Shown: one piece after another, positions 19,814 to 21,212 of the stretch
Numbering within the stretch: position 1 is the stretch's first letter
How the letters are laid out: each line of letters begins with the position of its first letter
Origin: DASQFQ01 sp039934455
Lineage (GTDB): Bacteria > Actinomycetota > Thermoleophilia > Solirubrobacterales > Solirubrobacteraceae
Reading direction: 5' to 3'
DNA: 21,212 nt
Assembly: GCA_039934455.1 (NCBI GenBank)
Contig: JBDTMF010000063.1
Coordinates: forward strand, 1-21,212
Notes under the pieces: model-generated
Databases searched by the model: none
What the model saw: only the letters and a program-made list of their open reading frames with translations
What the model was told of the DNA's origin: nothing
Made by a program: the position numbers and the translations under genes

Positions 19814-20568
19814 GCGGGCGCCCCCGACGCCTCGAGCGCGCGTAGCGCCTCCAGCTCCTCGCCGGTCGGCTCGGGCGAGGTCCGCAGCTCGTCCGCGACG
19901 GCGAGCTCCCAGCCGGTCGCCTCGCGCGCCTGCGCGGCGTCCACGCCGGGGTGGACCGCGGTCAGCGTCAGCTCGCAGGTCTCGGGGTCGGGCTCGAGCA
20001 CGCCGAGGTCGGTGATCACGAGCACCGGGCCGCGGCCGCGCAGGCCCAGTCGCTCGCGATCGCCCGGCCCGCTGCCGTAGCCGACCGACGTCACGAAGTC
20101 GACCTTCTCGACGAACGAGCGCGGGGTCTGGCGGACGATCACCACGACCTCCCCGCACGACGCGGCGATCTCGGGCGCGCCGCCGGCGCCGGGCAGCCGC
20201 ACCTTCGGGTGCAGATAGTCGTCGCCGATCACCGTCGTGTTGATGTTCGCGAAGCGGTCGATCTGCGCCGCGCCGAGGAAGCCGACCTCGATCCGCCCCG
20301 GTTGCAGCCAGTAGTTGAACATCTCGGGGACGCTCACGACGACGTCGGCGGTCTCGGCCAGGATGCCGTCGCCGATCGACATCGGCAGCCGTGCCGGCTT
20401 CGCCCCGATCGCGCCCGCCTCGTAGATCAGCACGAGGCCGGGGGCGTGGGTGCGGCGCGCGAGGTTGGCGGCCTTGCTCGGCAACCCGATGCCGACGAAG
20501 CAGGAGGCGCCGTCGGGCAGCGCCCGCGCCGCCGCCACGCTCATCATCTCGTCCGTCGTCCAGCTCAT
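19810..20568 (-). CDS. 3-oxoadipate CoA-transferase, subunit B (CatJ/GctB-like)
   Basis: The 252-residue subunit has the oxyanion-type FVGIGLPSKAANLA (24-37) and IYEAGAIGAKPARLPMSIGDG, in which E50 is the likely CoA-thioester-forming glutamate. It looks more like the glutaconate/CatJ/IpdB group of CoA-transferases than the short SCOT-like PcaJ. Gene context (pcaF, pcaHG) favours succinyl-CoA:3-oxoadipate CoA-transferase. An IpdB-like steroid-ring role is the main alternative and is less likely here. ATG 20568 overlaps the subunit A stop (ATGA), and its own stop overlaps the pcaF GTG. Confidence 0.88.
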   Translation of the reverse strand: MSWTTDEMMSVAAARALPDGASCFVGIGLPSKAANLARRTHAPGLVLIYEAGAIGAKPARLPMSIGDGILAETADVVVSVPEMFNYWLQPGRIEVGFLGAAQIDRFANINTTVIGDDYLHPKVRLPGAGGAPEIAASCGEVVVIVRQTPRSFVEKVDFVTSVGYGSGPGDRERLGLRGRGPVLVITDLGVLEPDPETCELTLTAVHPGVDAAQAREATGWELAVADELRTSPEPTGEELEALRALEASGAPA

Positions 20569-21212
20569 GCCGGCACCCCCTCGCGCAGCTCCGCGAGCCA
20601 GGCGCTGAAGGCGTTGCGGTCCTTGCTGATCGCGTCCCACTCGCGGTAGTAGGCATTGTCGCGCTCGTAGTAGTCGTGCGCGTAGGACGGGTGCGCGCCG
20701 TTGGGCACCTCCGACACGTAGGTCACGACCCAGTTCGGCAGCACGACGGCGTTGGGGCGCGGGTCGAGCTCGTCGACGATCTCCTCGACCGTGACGAGCG
20801 AGCGCCTGGCGGCGAGCACCGCCTCCTTCTGCACGCCGGTCAGACCCCACATCTGCACGTTGCCCGCGCGATCGGCGCGCTGAGCGTGGATGATCGCCAC
20901 GTCGAGCTCGAGCGCCGGCACCGCGGTCAGCAGCTCGCCGGTGAACGGGCAGGTGATCGGCGCGATCGTGGCGGTGTGCTCGGGCAGGTCGGTGCCGCGG
21001 TAGCCGCGCATGACCGCAAACGGCAGCCCGGAGGCGGCGGCGACATAGCGGTTGGCGAGCCCGGCATGGCTGTGCTCCTCGATCTCCAGCGGCTCCGGCC
21101 AGGCGTTCTGGATCGCGTCGCGGAAGCGGTGCAGCGAGCCGACGCCGGGGTTGCCGCCCCAGGAGAAGATGAGCTTGCGCGCGCAGCCGGCGCCGATCAG
21201 CTGGTCGTAGAC
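20565..21212 (-). CDS. 3-oxoadipate CoA-transferase, subunit A (CatI/GctA-like), partial
   Basis: The reading frame is open to the right edge, giving 215 C-terminal residues, and the true start lies beyond 21212. Visible features are KLIFSWGGNPGVGSLHRFRDAI, an EEHSHAGLANRYVAAASGLPFAVMRGYRGTDLP block, and VQMWGLTGVQKEAVLAARRSLVTVEEIVDEL, the pattern of GctA/CatI/IpdA-type A subunits. An internal ATG near 21011 is not the start because homology continues upstream of it. It makes the heteromeric enzyme with subunit B, overlapping it by 4 nt. Further pca genes may lie upstream, outside the window. Confidence 0.88.
   Translation of the reverse strand, partial: VYDQLIGAGCARKLIFSWGGNPGVGSLHRFRDAIQNAWPEPLEIEEHSHAGLANRYVAAASGLPFAVMRGYRGTDLPEHTATIAPITCPFTGELLTAVPALELDVAIIHAQRADRAGNVQMWGLTGVQKEAVLAARRSLVTVEEIVDELDPRPNAVVLPNWVVTYVSEVPNGAHPSYAHDYYERDNAYYREWDAISKDRNAFSAWLAELREGVPA

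Noticed and set aside
18713..20080. A long plus-strand open frame opposite pcaF and the CoA-transferase B gene
   Set aside because: It is rich in Arg, Ala, His and Val without any recognisable domain, and the minus-strand genes carry clear catalytic residues and overlapping starts.
1..21212. Signs of a mobile element, prophage or defence island
   Set aside because: No transposase, integrase, phage gene, tRNA-linked repeat or target duplication was seen, and base composition looks even throughout.

Overview
The window is very GC-rich (roughly 70% by eye, with strong G/C bias at third codon positions) and densely coded. The gene content points to a high-GC actinobacterium, most plausibly a soil Thermoleophilia/Solirubrobacterales relative (Conexibacter- or Solirubrobacter-like). 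The clues are an AAC(2')-I acetyltransferase of the mycobacterial type, a DrrA-type ABC ATPase, a protealysin/emfourin pair, secreted RTX and DUF3494 proteins, and an actinobacterial-style pca operon. The lineage is an inference. I saw no rRNA, tRNA, CRISPR array, insertion sequence or phage gene, and there is no gene-free stretch longer than 300 bases.

Left part (1-6222). The 5' tip of a response regulator gene points off the left edge, divergent from ohr (organic peroxide detoxification). ohr converges on a TauE/SafE permease across a very long palindrome that contains the ohr stop codon. Next come a small unknown protein, a protealysin-like M4 metalloprotease and its emfourin-type inhibitor, closely spaced and probably one operon. 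A convergent 1-Cys peroxiredoxin overlaps the inhibitor gene by 4 bp. A DrrA/DrrB-like ABC exporter pair, a cold-shock protein with a structured leader, and a small Lys/Ala/Glu-rich protein follow.

Middle part (6286-13759). An ArsR repressor and AHSA1/SRPBCC pair has a perfect inverted repeat over the ArsR start codon, and an aac(2')-I aminoglycoside acetyltransferase follows on the same strand. Then come a six-TM membrane protein with a winged-helix regulator, an aldo/keto reductase on the minus strand, a secreted RTX (calcium-binding repeat) protein with a strong terminator, a DUF1801 protein, and a large secreted protein that fuses a DUF3494 ice-binding-like domain to a CAP/SCP domain.

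Right part (13772-21212, all minus strand). This is one tightly packed aromatic-catabolism operon, read right to left: CoA-transferase subunits A (cut by the window edge) and B, pcaF thiolase, pcaH, pcaG, an IclR regulator, an MFS transporter, pobA, and a GNAT acetyltransferase. Every junction down to pobA overlaps by 1 to 26 nt. PobA makes protocatechuate from 4-hydroxybenzoate, PcaHG opens its ring, and the CoA-transferase and PcaF turn 3-oxoadipate into succinyl-CoA and acetyl-CoA. pcaB, pcaC and pcaD are not in the window and may lie beyond the right edge.

The points most worth a second look are the three-gene protease/inhibitor/unknown cassette, the DUF3494-CAP fusion, the operator-over-start-codon arrangement of arsR with the adjoining resistance gene, and the consensus promoter with an inverted repeat in its spacer ahead of the fusion gene.
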